A DNA stretch of 26,431 nt from contig DCDV01000012.1 of the NCBI GenBank assembly GCA_002316595.1, forward strand, positions 12,905-39,335. The letters run 5' to 3'. Below the pieces are notes generated by a model. It saw only the letters and a list, made by a program, of their open reading frames with translations. It ran no database searches and was not told the origin of the DNA. This DNA comes from Mageeibacillus sp. UBA1046 (lineage in GTDB: Bacteria > Bacillota > Clostridia > Saccharofermentanales > DTU023). Position 1 is the stretch's first letter; every line of letters begins with the position of its first letter. Made by a program: the position numbers and the translations under genes. Below are positions 14,869-23,288 of the stretch, piece by piece.

Positions 14869-16128
14869 TTGGCTAAGCAAATCGATTACAGGAAACAGAT
14901 AGTTCTGCCAACTTTATTTGGCGTCGAAGCTGCCACCGTTAAGGAACTCGAGCAACTGGATCTGCCTGAAGGTGAAACGGTCGTAACTGACGGACAGGTG
15001 TCCTTCATTCCCAAAGAGGAGAAAGAAATTTCAATTCTTGCAGCTCGTTGCAACTATAATTGCCGGACCCCCGAACGTGTTCTGATCGGTCTGGCATCTT
15101 TTGATGCAGACAATTTTGACGCTCTATATGACTTCACGCGGGAGCTGCCCTGGGAAGACTGGCTTGATCGGGATTATGCCATTACAGTCACCGGGTATTC
15201 TCTCAAGTCAAAACTTTACGGTGTACCGTCGATGCAATCTATCATCAAAAAAGCCATAGTTGACAGATTGACACAGGCTCGCAAACTTATTCCCGGCAGT
15301 CACATCGTCGAGGATAAAAATAAAGGCGAACTCAATATCCGCTTCGCCGCTGTCAAGGACAAAATTTCCTTTTCACTTGATACCTCCGGAGAAGGTTTGC
15401 ACAAGAGGGGTTATCGTCCGCTGACCCACATGGCTCCAATCAGAGAAACATTGGCAGCGGCAATTTTGGATTACTTATTCTTTCTTCGCAACCAGAAACA
15501 AGGTGAGATCTTGTTTGACCCCGTCTGTGGATCAGGAACGTTTCTGATTGAAGGAGCAATGATGCTCTCAGGCCTGGCTCCCGGATTAATGAGACACTTC
15601 AGCGGAGAAAACCTCGGTTTAGCAGGAGCTAAAGCTTTTAAGCAAGAACGTGATTATGCTGAGTCAAAAAGGAAGCAAATCTCCGGCAAAGATAAAGTCT
15701 TTTTCGGCTCAGATCTATCAGCGCAAAGTATTGAAGACGCTAAGAGTAACGCCCGGCGAGCCGGAGTTGAGGGGTTGATAGATTTCAAGCAGGCAGACCT
15801 GATGCAAATCAGCTATGAAGATATTGTCGCGCTGTCGCCGCGAGCACTGGTTGTTGCAAATCCTCCTTATGGAGAGCGCATGGCGTCACCGGATGAATCT
15901 TCAATTATCAATCGCGCTCTGGGTATGCTGGTCATCGACAAACTTACAGGTATGAATAAAAAAGGTTTGCGCCTGGGTGTAATTACAGCAGATAGTGACT
16001 TCGAAGAAGAAGTCGGGTTCAAAGCAGATAAGAGGCGGAAACTATACAATGGTATGATTCCATGTCAGCTCTATCAATATTTCAGAACCTCTGCCCGGGA
16101 GAGATTGGAGAGCGAGGTCCGATCATAA
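14869..16128 (+). CDS. THUMP-domain class I RNA methyltransferase (RlmL/YpsC type)
   Basis: 419 residues; SAM-dependent N2-guanine methyltransferase family acting on 23S rRNA. The N-terminal ferredoxin-like/THUMP region (about residues 10-160) leads to the methylase domain: KRGYRPLTHMAPIRETLAAA, SAM-binding FDPVCGSGTFLIEGAMM, and catalytic ANPPYGER (N-P-P-Y). These are the hallmarks of the UPF0020 group; the exact modified base is inferred from the family. TTG start (14869) with GGGAGG at good spacing. No obvious partner gene. Confidence 0.9.
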   Translation: MAKQIDYRKQIVLPTLFGVEAATVKELEQLDLPEGETVVTDGQVSFIPKEEKEISILAARCNYNCRTPERVLIGLASFDADNFDALYDFTRELPWEDWLDRDYAITVTGYSLKSKLYGVPSMQSIIKKAIVDRLTQARKLIPGSHIVEDKNKGELNIRFAAVKDKISFSLDTSGEGLHKRGYRPLTHMAPIRETLAAAILDYLFFLRNQKQGEILFDPVCGSGTFLIEGAMMLSGLAPGLMRHFSGENLGLAGAKAFKQERDYAESKRKQISGKDKVFFGSDLSAQSIEDAKSNARRAGVEGLIDFKQADLMQISYEDIVALSPRALVVANPPYGERMASPDESSIINRALGMLVIDKLTGMNKKGLRLGVITADSDFEEEVGFKADKRRKLYNGMIPCQLYQYFRTSARERLESEVRS

Positions 16129-16176
16129 GAAACAGGCAAAGGAATATCCTCAGGTTGTCATGATGACCAAGCGAGC

Positions 16177-16195
16177 TGTCCGTAGGAAGCGGACA
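16177..16195 (+). terminator. Possible terminator hairpin
   Basis: TGTCCG and CGGACA form a perfect 6 bp stem around a 7-base loop about 50 bases after the methyltransferase stop; the following TATTATTTTC is only loosely T-rich. Confidence 0.4.
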
Positions 16196-16361
16196 TATTA
16201 TTTTCAAGTGTTTTTTGTTATTGCCGGAAGTCGAGAATATCAAGGTTCTTTAAGAATATTAAAAAGTGGAACTGTTTTGGCGAGATTGTGTACAAAAAGT
16301 GAAAACATTGATATTTCAAGGAGTATAACCGGCCAAAACGCTAAAGAGCTTGTCCTATAAG

Positions 16362-16382
16362 TTATACACATAGTTATCCACA
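16362..16382 (+). promoter_or_regulatory. Two tandem DnaA boxes
   Basis: TTATACACA (16362-16370) and the perfect consensus TTATCCACA (16374-16382) lie in the same orientation, 3 bases apart, in a 412 bp AT-rich gap. A weaker match (TGTGTACAA, 16287-16295, opposite strand) and TTATTAACA (16383-16391) are nearby. Bound DnaA could act at an origin or regulate rpiB. The rest of the gap (16129-16540) holds no gene I can support; a 66-codon frame there has no features. Confidence 0.6.
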
Positions 16383-16540
16383 TTATTAACATTGTTCGCA
16401 GGATTGTGAATTGCCGCATCTCGCCATTATGTTCGATTATAAGTCCCAAAACATCGAGGTGCCACGCTCTTCCACGGACGTATCAGCATAATATATACTA
16501 GTTGTCAAGTATTAATTTAAATACGGAAAGAGAGTTGGAT

Positions 16541-16981
16541 ATGAAAATTGTATTAGGAAATGATCATGCCGGATATGAACTGAAAATGAAGATTAAGGAA
16601 CACTTAGAAAGAAATAACTATACAGTCATTGACATAGGCGGTCATGGCACAGATTCTGTTTCGTATGTGGACTACGGACATTTAGCGGCTGAAGAAGTAT
16701 TAGCTGAGAGAGCAGATCTGGGAATTATCATCTGCGGTACCGGAATCGGAATATCTATCGCTGCTAATAAACATCATGGAATCAGAGCTGCGCTATGTAC
16801 AAACTGCTATATGGCAGAAGTGGCCAGAAAACACAATAATGCCAACATGTTAGCTTTAGGCGGCAGAGTTGTAGCAGCTCCTTATGCTATTACAATTGTT
16901 GATGCCTTTTTAAAGGCTGACTTTGAAGGCGGCAGACATAAAACTCGTGTCGACAGCCTCAAAGAGATAGAAAACTCTTAA
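16541..16981 (+). CDS. rpiB: Ribose-5-phosphate isomerase B
   Basis: LacA/RpiB family isomerase interconverting ribose-5-phosphate and ribulose-5-phosphate in the pentose phosphate pathway; cytoplasmic. 146 residues, normal length. Motifs: GNDHAGYELK, a substrate loop CGTGIGISIAANK, GIRAALCTNCYMAEVARKHN with the catalytic Cys, and NMLALGGRVV. The ATG at 16541 (MKIVLGNDHAG) is chosen because an upstream frame adds 13 non-conserved residues; AAAGAG lies about 10 bases before it. A related sugar isomerase (allose-6-phosphate) is the alternative. Ends 34 bp from the convergent FHA gene. Confidence 0.95.
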   Translation: MKIVLGNDHAGYELKMKIKEHLERNNYTVIDIGGHGTDSVSYVDYGHLAAEEVLAERADLGIIICGTGIGISIAANKHHGIRAALCTNCYMAEVARKHNNANMLALGGRVVAAPYAITIVDAFLKADFEGGRHKTRVDSLKEIENS

Positions 16982-17015
16982 TTTCTTCGGCTGACTTACA
17001 CTTGCCTGAACTAAA

Positions 17016-18236
17016 TCAGCTGCTGTCAGTGGAGAAGTAAAAGGATCTGTCAGCAAAGGTCAGTCTGCAGCGATCCGGTAACAGGACCTCGCGATATTTC
17101 TCTATGCGCTTTCCATCCATTAGAGTATTGTTGATTGAGCCCAAGTCTTCAATAAAAAAGTTCTCACCCCGGCGGATTATGCGAGCGTGTCTTCTGCCGA
17201 CAGCCGCTGAATCCAAGAGCAGATCTGACTTATTTGTGTCGCGTCCGATAATAAACTCATCAACCAGAATAAATGCCTTCTGCCCTTCGTCTTCTGCCTT
17301 AGTTCCGGGTAATCCTTCACTTAGCATGGCAAGGCGATAATTGGGCATGCGATTAGGCAAATTTTCTGTTGGTTCAAGATCAATTAATTCTGACTGTCTC
17401 TTTTCAGCAGTAGTGATTCCCAGCCAATCTCCCCAGCTTCGCAGCTTAGTCTTAACAGAATTTCTGGACTTTGATTTAGTATTCTTTTTGCTTTTCTGCT
17501 TTTTTGCGTTCATTTTTTGAATAATGTCTCCCTTCTTCCCCTCACAAATTTTTGTCTTCGCTGAACTAAGAGAACCTTTTGAACTGCGCTTTCGTTGAAA
17601 CAACTTCATTTTGCTTCTGCGTTCCTTTTTCGATACTTCACTGATAGAGTCTCTGGCTGCAGCTTCAGCCAACTGACTCTTAACCTGATTAATTAATTCA
17701 CGCAGATACTGAAGCAACTCGGCCCAGCGCATATTTAAAAATAAGCGATTAAGTTCCCTGATCAGCTCTTCTGCCCAGGCATTTTCTGCCCCCAGCCAGC
17801 GAATCAGATTGTTACCGCCAGGCTGCGTATATTCTTGTCCATCGATACTGACAGTAATATCTGTCGTCTCGGGCACAGGCAGAGATACTATTCTTATTTG
17901 CTCAAGCTTTGCAGACTCAAAAAATATCAATTCCGGGCTCAGCAGCCTCAAATCGACGTTTAACAAATAATCTGATACCGTATATGCCGCCTGAGCAATA
18001 AGGTACAAAAATTCCAAGGCATCGCCGGCTTTAATTTTTCCTTTCAATTCCTGCAATGATATTAACCGGTAGCTGTCAATCAAAATTGATATTGAAGTTG
18101 ATTTTTCATCTGCAATAATCCATAGAGGCATAACTGCTCGCGGTCTGTGACGGAGCAGACAGAAAGACTGCTTTTTGTCCACATCACTGGATAAAGGACA
18201 AGTTATGATTATGTTTTTTCTATCTGTCTGCTCCAT
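17016..18236 (-). CDS. FHA-domain protein at the end of the Tad operon
   Basis: 406 residues, no signal peptide. The C-terminal FHA domain (about 325-405) shows FIIGRDTNKSDLLLDS, VGRRHARII and DLGSINNTLMDGKRI, the GR/S-x-x-H/N-x-T phosphothreonine-binding pattern. A very basic, low-complexity linker (about 205-270, Lys/Ser-rich) separates it from an N-terminal DUF6382-like region (about 1-190). FHA proteins near Tad genes are recurrent in Clostridia; it may join pilus assembly to Ser/Thr kinase signalling, which is inference. Start 11 bases after the pilin stop. Last gene of the operon. Confidence 0.85.
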   Translation of the reverse strand: MEQTDRKNIIITCPLSSDVDKKQSFCLLRHRPRAVMPLWIIADEKSTSISILIDSYRLISLQELKGKIKAGDALEFLYLIAQAAYTVSDYLLNVDLRLLSPELIFFESAKLEQIRIVSLPVPETTDITVSIDGQEYTQPGGNNLIRWLGAENAWAEELIRELNRLFLNMRWAELLQYLRELINQVKSQLAEAAARDSISEVSKKERRSKMKLFQRKRSSKGSLSSAKTKICEGKKGDIIQKMNAKKQKSKKNTKSKSRNSVKTKLRSWGDWLGITTAEKRQSELIDLEPTENLPNRMPNYRLAMLSEGLPGTKAEDEGQKAFILVDEFIIGRDTNKSDLLLDSAAVGRRHARIIRRGENFFIEDLGSINNTLMDGKRIEKYREVLLPDRCRLTFADRSFYFSTDSS

Positions 18237-18247
18237 AATTCTTCACT

Positions 18248-18472
18248 TTAGAAGCTGTCAATGATGGAGTCTTTGAAAACACGATCAATCAGCCTCGCAG
18301 CAAAGTTGCTGATCTCTGACCTGAAGAGAAATACTACAGCCAACATCACGGCAATTATTATAACTACCTCAATTGTCCCAAAGCCATTCTCTCTCTTAAG
18401 CGTATAGAGTTTTCTTCTAGTCTGATCAGTCCAAGTCATTTTAGGTCGTAAGAATCCAATACGTCTCTTCAT
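18248..18472 (-). CDS. Flp1-family type IVb pilin
   Basis: 74 residues. A basic leader (RRKLYTLKRENG) is followed by GFGTIEVVIIIAVMLAVVFL, the Flp-type cleavage site (G before F-G-T-x-E) with the conserved Glu at +5 and one membrane helix, then a short C-terminus SRVFKD-like (ARLIDRVFKDSIIDSF). This is the pilin subunit of the Tad machine, cut by a prepilin peptidase not present in the window. AAAGGA ribosome binding site precedes the ATG. Lies between the platform gene and the FHA gene. Confidence 0.85.
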   Translation of the reverse strand: MKRRIGFLRPKMTWTDQTRRKLYTLKRENGFGTIEVVIIIAVMLAVVFLFRSEISNFAARLIDRVFKDSIIDSF

Positions 18473-18514
18473 GCGATTTTTCCTTTCTCTGCGCCCGCAG
18501 ATTAATTTTGTGGT

Positions 18515-20035
18515 TCACCACACCAGTTGAAAAGAAGCTAATGCCGGAATCACGGCTATAGCTAACACATTTAGCAGCGCCAGACCCATCGGGATAAATA
18601 GCAGCAGTGATTTTTGTTCTAACTGTCGCCTCAGTCCATTGCGATAAATCTGCCAGCCTGCGGCTGCCTGCATATTAAGCAAATTAAGTAATTCCGCAGA
18701 ACCCTGCTGATCATATCGGGCTGCGCAGCGCAAAGCGGAAGATATTTCAAGAAGCGGACATTTATCAGCAAGACTTTTTACTGCCTGTGCTGCAGTCGCT
18801 CCGGCTTTGATGGATTTTTGAGCACGGCGCAGATCATTTTTTATCAGCTGTGCCGAGCTGATATTGTCTATGGCCTTAATGGACAATTCCAGAGCAATCT
18901 CCAGTGTCAGGCCGCTCTCCATAAGTATGGACAGAACATTGAGAAATGGAGGATAAGAAAGGCGATAAACTTGCTTGCTTTGTTGCTCCTGGCTCAAGAG
19001 GTATAAATCCTGCAGTAAAGGAAAAAATATTATTGGTAAAGGAAGGAGCCAGATTGGCAGAGCTCTTATCACCAGTAAAAACATTGAAATGATTATGCCG
19101 AAAATTAAATAGATTACTTTTTTATAGATATAATGCTGCCAGATTTGCGCTGTCTCCTGCTCAGTACCGCTCCTGCGTATTAAGTTTGTGATTCGATAAC
19201 TGAAAGATGCAGGCATTAATTTCAGATAAACCGCTGAAGCTCTGGAAAATTTGGCTTGTTTCCCAGTTCCTGTCTCATAATAGGAAATTGAGGCCTGATT
19301 TTTCTTTGCAGCTGATCTGGCCATGATAATCAAGGTTATGCTCAAAATAAACACTGCAAAAATATGAAAAATTGTGCCCGCTGCGGGCAGCCAGGAGAAA
19401 CCCGGTTCTCCTTCTGAGCCCAAATACTGTCTGAAAAGGATGATCCCGAACAAAAAAGGTAAAACCCCCATGATGCCCGCTTCTGTAGTCTTTTGACTAT
19501 TCTCAGCCGCTACTTCAGCTTTCATGTCGATTTCCATATATAACTGACGATGACTTTCCCGTAAATAAAAATCAATCTGACCGCCGTATTGTCTGAGATA
19601 AGGCAAAATGGCCAGATCCATACTAAGCCGCGAACAGGAGTATGCCTCCGCCAGCTGATTTAGTGCAGCAGGGAGTTCTACCTGAGAGTGAATTTGTTGT
19701 CTCAGCCTCACTAACAGGCGCACAAGTTTACTGCGCAGGCCCAGTTGTTCCTTGAGTGCGCCGGCTGCATCAAGAAATGACCTCTCCAGCGTGTAACCGG
19801 ATGCAGCCTGACCTGAGAGATAGCCTAAAAATTGTTCAACTTCTTTAAGCTTTAATTGCTCCGATCTGGACAAGAGAACTTCGTTAATCGCTTTGCTGAG
19901 CATAATCGAACCAATGCCCGCAGATATTAGTCTGAGTCTTAGATCAGTAAGGAAAATTGCTGAAGTGACCCAGGAGAACACCCCGGCTGCAAGTACTGAG
20001 GAAACAGTCTTCGAAAAAGCATAAGATTTTTTCAT
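18515..20035 (-). CDS. Fused TadB-TadC type II secretion F (pilus platform) protein
   Basis: 506 residues, about 1.6 times a normal TadB or TadC. Two GspF-like units can be seen: an N-terminal one (about 55-210: FLGYLSGQAASGYTLERSFL through GIMGVLPFLFGII) and a C-terminal one (about 355-505: PPFLNVLSILMESGLTLEIA through a hydrophobic tail). Membrane helices are seen near 15-45, 185-245, 305-345 and 475-500. TadB and TadC, usually separate, form the inner-membrane platform on which TadA pushes pilin subunits. ATG with GAGGG at normal spacing. Follows tadA by 21 bases. Confidence 0.85.
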   Translation of the reverse strand: MKKSYAFSKTVSSVLAAGVFSWVTSAIFLTDLRLRLISAGIGSIMLSKAINEVLLSRSEQLKLKEVEQFLGYLSGQAASGYTLERSFLDAAGALKEQLGLRSKLVRLLVRLRQQIHSQVELPAALNQLAEAYSCSRLSMDLAILPYLRQYGGQIDFYLRESHRQLYMEIDMKAEVAAENSQKTTEAGIMGVLPFLFGIILFRQYLGSEGEPGFSWLPAAGTIFHIFAVFILSITLIIMARSAAKKNQASISYYETGTGKQAKFSRASAVYLKLMPASFSYRITNLIRRSGTEQETAQIWQHYIYKKVIYLIFGIIISMFLLVIRALPIWLLPLPIIFFPLLQDLYLLSQEQQSKQVYRLSYPPFLNVLSILMESGLTLEIALELSIKAIDNISSAQLIKNDLRRAQKSIKAGATAAQAVKSLADKCPLLEISSALRCAARYDQQGSAELLNLLNMQAAAGWQIYRNGLRRQLEQKSLLLFIPMGLALLNVLAIAVIPALASFQLVW

Positions 20036-20056
20036 TTTAACCCTCGTTTATCAGTT

Positions 20057-21208
20057 CTAAACTATTTCCATAAGACTCATTTGAGTTGATTTATACTCAA
20101 AACGATCTCGCAGAATAAACTTGCCCTCTTCGTAAGCTTCAATAGTCAGGATGCGTTCAACTATACGTTGTCCTTTTTTAGTCCGGGTAAGATGGACCAT
20201 AGTGTCAAGTGCAGAAGCAACCATGCGCCGGCATGCTTCCCAGGGAAGCTGTGACGCAGTGAGCAAAAGGAGACAAAGCCTTTCCAGCATTTCTTCCGGA
20301 TTATTGCCATGACCCGTGCACATAGATCCGGGATGTCCGGTCTGCATAGCCTGAATCATGTCATAAGTCTCATCTCCTCTCACCTCACCTACAATTATCC
20401 TGTCAGGTCTGAGCCGCAGTGATGATCTGATCAGATCAGTCAGGGATATTGCGCCTTGATTGTCCGGTCCGGGCAGTCTGGCTTCCAGACGCACCAAGTT
20501 ATCTTGAGACAGCTGTAATTCACAGGAATCTTCTATAGTGACAACTCGTTCTGAGGGTGGAATAAAGGCAGACAATGCATTTAGAAAAGTAGTCTTACCT
20601 GTTCCGGTCCCGCCTGATATGAAAATATTGCTCTTAGCTCTGACTCTTTCCTCCAGCCATTCAGCCGCTTTTTGACTGAGAGTCTTGTTTTCAACCAGCG
20701 CTGACATTGCAGGAATAATTCCGGTAAAGCGCCTAATTGTCAGAATCGGCCCATCAGGCGCTATTGGCGGTAATACTGCGTGGATTCTGGAACCATCTTT
20801 CAAGTGCATATCACGTATCGGCTTTTGTTCATTAATCAGTCTGTTTGCACGCCCGAAGTAACGAGAAATTACACTTGTCAGATGCTCAATATCCTCAAAG
20901 AACAATTCGGACCGATAGAGCATGCCGTTTTTTTCGTAATATATACAGTTAGGACCATTAACCATAATCTCCGTGATCATTTCGTCATCAACCAATTCCT
21001 GCAAAATATCCCATCCACGCATGGAATTGAAAATATCCTTGATAAGTTTTCTTCGATCTGAAAAGGATAATGGCTGTCTAAAGTTAAAACGATTAACAAT
21101 GAGAGCTATCAGCCCGCGCAATTCATCAGGAGTCATCTGATCTGCGTGAGGAGATTCTTGAAGTATCTGTCCGATAAGTTGTTTTTTCAGAGCTCTGGTG
21201 AGTATCAT
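20057..21208 (-). CDS. tadA: Tad pilus assembly ATPase TadA/CpaF
   Basis: Secretion ATPase of the VirB11/CpaF type, 383 residues, cytoplasmic hexamer. Walker A GGTGTGKTT (199-207), Asp box TIEDSCELQL (about 224-233), Walker B IIVGEVRGDE (271-280) and His box GHPGSMCTGHGN (291-302); N-terminal domain has IRDMHLKDGSRIHAVLPP. Powers polymerisation of the Flp1 pilin through the TadBC platform. Its start codon overlaps the upstream gene's stop by 4 bases (ATGA), so translation is coupled. Confidence 0.95.
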   Translation of the reverse strand: MILTRALKKQLIGQILQESPHADQMTPDELRGLIALIVNRFNFRQPLSFSDRRKLIKDIFNSMRGWDILQELVDDEMITEIMVNGPNCIYYEKNGMLYRSELFFEDIEHLTSVISRYFGRANRLINEQKPIRDMHLKDGSRIHAVLPPIAPDGPILTIRRFTGIIPAMSALVENKTLSQKAAEWLEERVRAKSNIFISGGTGTGKTTFLNALSAFIPPSERVVTIEDSCELQLSQDNLVRLEARLPGPDNQGAISLTDLIRSSLRLRPDRIIVGEVRGDETYDMIQAMQTGHPGSMCTGHGNNPEEMLERLCLLLLTASQLPWEACRRMVASALDTMVHLTRTKKGQRIVERILTIEAYEEGKFILRDRFEYKSTQMSLMEIV

Positions 21209-22080
21209 AACTTCACCTCATTTAACACTCTGAAGTCTACCGATGAAGGCAAAGCAGCCAGATATCTTGCCAGTTCACGCCTGGCAACTGCACCTGCTCC
21301 TGTCTCAGCGGTCGCTGCATCTGCATATAAGATGTCACATAATTGTGTAAGTCTTATTGCCGTATCAAGACAAATGCTTTCGCAATCAATAATCACTATG
21401 ACCTGATCAGGCAACAGGTTGATGTATTCTCTTACCGCAAGAAGTAACTTGCGCAATAGGTGAGGAGGACAGCTAATCATGTCGTCGGACATGGAGGATA
21501 GACGGAAAGTCATATATCCAAGATCGTGCATAAAAAGATAATGACCGATATCTTTAGAGAAATCCTTTTCCGACTGATCAAGTGATATCAACAGGTCCGT
21601 CAGTTTAGGGCCGATTAATTTTTCTTCCAGGTTAGGAACTCGATACAAAGGCATAACCGGAAGATAAATCACAACCAGCCCTTGATTTAGCAGGGCTGTC
21701 AAATAATGAGAAACCCAGCGTTCTTTTAAGGCTGGATCAAAACAAAATATGAGAGCCATGCTAGCTTTTTTACCTGTGGACAAAGATCTTTGCCGTTGCA
21801 GCCAAGTATCCAGATAACCCTCAATCTTGTGATGGATTTCTGTAACTGTTAGCGGTGAGGCAAATTCTCTTTCCCAAGTCAAAATGGTGGCTTCAGAACT
21901 GATATTTTGACAAAAGGAAGCCTTACATTCCGGACAGATGATCAGATCAAATTCGACAACCGTACTCTCTTCCGCCAATTGATGAACCTCGTATCTGCCG
22001 GCTGCACGTCTTTCTAATTGCTCATATATACGGTTTTCCTGACTTTTATCGAGGTCATGAACGAGAATTTTGGGGAGCAT
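21205..22080 (-). CDS. TadZ/CpaE-like protein lacking the Walker A motif
   Basis: 291 residues, first gene of the Tad operon. An N-terminal receiver-like region (about 1-75) contains LIICPECKASFC; the C-terminal part is laid out like a MinD/ParA-type NTPase (strand ALIFCFDPALKERWVSHYLT, then LLNQGLVVIYLPVMPLYRVP, and VIVIIDCESICLDTAIRLTQ), but the P-loop where GKGGxGKT would fall reads FDPALKERW. TadZ proteins mark where the pilus forms and are known to be atypical ATPases; assignment rests on position and fold-level pattern only. ATG with AGAGG 5 bases upstream, part of which can be hidden in a hairpin. Confidence 0.7.
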   Translation of the reverse strand: MLPKILVHDLDKSQENRIYEQLERRAAGRYEVHQLAEESTVVEFDLIICPECKASFCQNISSEATILTWEREFASPLTVTEIHHKIEGYLDTWLQRQRSLSTGKKASMALIFCFDPALKERWVSHYLTALLNQGLVVIYLPVMPLYRVPNLEEKLIGPKLTDLLISLDQSEKDFSKDIGHYLFMHDLGYMTFRLSSMSDDMISCPPHLLRKLLLAVREYINLLPDQVIVIIDCESICLDTAIRLTQLCDILYADAATAETGAGAVARRELARYLAALPSSVDFRVLNEVKL

Positions 22081-22086
22081 TTTAAC

Positions 22087-22130
22087 CTCTTTCAGTAATG
22101 TGCTACTGTCAGAATATTGAACTGAAAGAA
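22087..22130 (-). promoter_or_regulatory. Hairpin masking the ribosome binding site of the Tad operon
   Basis: In the minus-strand mRNA TTCTTTCAGT (22130-22121) pairs with ACTGAAAGAG (22096-22087), 10 bp with one terminal G-U, around a 24-base loop. The 3' arm includes most of the AGAGG ribosome binding site (22090-22086), 5 bases from the ATG. A second perfect inverted repeat, CTCTTT/AAAGAG (22144-22159), lies upstream. The 302 bp divergent gap to 22382 otherwise holds only a -10-like TATACT for the gene at 22383. Confidence 0.5.
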
Positions 22131-22382
22131 CCTTTGCTTATCTCTCTTTCGACAAAGAGTTACGTTATCAGCAAACAACGGACAGGCGTCTGATTGTATT
22201 GAATACAGCATTTATTGATTTTTACAAGATTATTAAAGCAGGAATTATTATCACGAGCTGCTTTGTAATGCGGAAACACTCTTCGTATCTTTTAATAAAT
22301 GCTTTAATAGCTTGATGTTTTACCGTATACTCTAACCAGCGTTGCAAAACGTAAATGCAAGGAACATAAAGGAGGTGTTAAA

Positions 22383-23165
22383 ATGCAAAAAGCAAAAGGT
22401 AGTGTGCCCATTGCCGTTGGCTCGGTCTTGACGATAATCGGTTCAATATTAGGAATTTTAGCAGGAATCATTATTACTGTAGCAGGGAGCTGGTTTTGGA
22501 GCGTGTTTTCAAGTGCTGAATTCGGAGAGCTCCCGGGCTTCCCGGAATTATGGCTGGCCAATAGCGCCGGTGCGGCATTTACCATTATTGGAATTATATT
22601 CATATTACTATCGATTTTGGTTCTGATCTTGGGAGTCATGACTTTCAAACGCAGACAGGATCTTAGACGTGCAACTTTCCCACTTGTGATTGGAATAATA
22701 TTTACGATATTTGGAGTGATCTCACTAATCTCCAGCTTCTCGGGTTATAGTGTTGTTTCTCTTGTTGCGCCGCTGCTGATCCTGGTCGGAGCTATCTTGA
22801 ATATGCAGCAGAAAAGCGGAATGTCGGAACAGGAACTAAATGCCATGTATTCCGCAGGTCAGCAATACCCACCCTACGGGCAACAGCAGTATCCTCCCTA
22901 CGGGCAACAGCAATACCCGCAGCAGCAATACCAGCAACCACAATATGGTCAGCAACAACAGTACCCACAAGCAGGTCAGCAATACCAGCAACCTCCACAT
23001 CAGTCTCAACCACCGTATGGACAGCAACAACAGCAGCAATATCCTCAGCCACAGCCACAGCCTCAGCCACAGCATCAGCCGCAGTATCAGGCACAACCAC
23101 AATACCAGCCACAGGAGCAAAATGAACAGCCGCAGCAGGGGACAGCTTCGCAAGAGGATCAATAA
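22383..23165 (+). CDS. Four-helix membrane protein with Q/P/Y-rich prion-like tail
   Basis: 260 residues. Residues 1-145 hold four membrane helices (about 10-38, 55-85, 95-125 and 125-142) with a conserved loop (VMTFKRRQDLRRA) shared with the 23289 protein. The C-terminal tail (159-260) is low complexity, nearly half glutamine, with Tyr, Pro and a few Gly; the repeated unit is close to QQYPPYGQ. The tail codons are CAG/CAA-biased and repetitive (22857-23162). AAAGGAGG ribosome binding site, ATG at 22383. DUF4064-like by layout. The tail probably faces the cytoplasm by the positive-inside rule and could mediate self-association; function unknown. Confidence 0.8.
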   Translation: MQKAKGSVPIAVGSVLTIIGSILGILAGIIITVAGSWFWSVFSSAEFGELPGFPELWLANSAGAAFTIIGIIFILLSILVLILGVMTFKRRQDLRRATFPLVIGIIFTIFGVISLISSFSGYSVVSLVAPLLILVGAILNMQQKSGMSEQELNAMYSAGQQYPPYGQQQYPPYGQQQYPQQQYQQPQYGQQQQYPQAGQQYQQPPHQSQPPYGQQQQQQYPQPQPQPQPQHQPQYQAQPQYQPQEQNEQPQQGTASQEDQ

Positions 23166-23288
23166 GCATAAAGTCAATTAAAGTAATCACCCACCATAAT
23201 CAGCATTTATCTGCTGATTAACGCTTATCAAGATAGTTGCAATGACCTGTAACTTGCCTATACCAAAGGCTTGAATAAGGAGCAAAGC

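Noticed and set aside
16160..16360. 66-codon frame in the gap before rpiB
   Set aside because: No ribosome binding site or motifs; it covers a hairpin and AT-rich sequence.
22792..23190. Long frames antisense and in a second frame over the Q-rich tail
   Set aside because: They arise from the CAG/CAA-rich composition; one is Leu-rich, one Val/Ala-rich, with no start signals.
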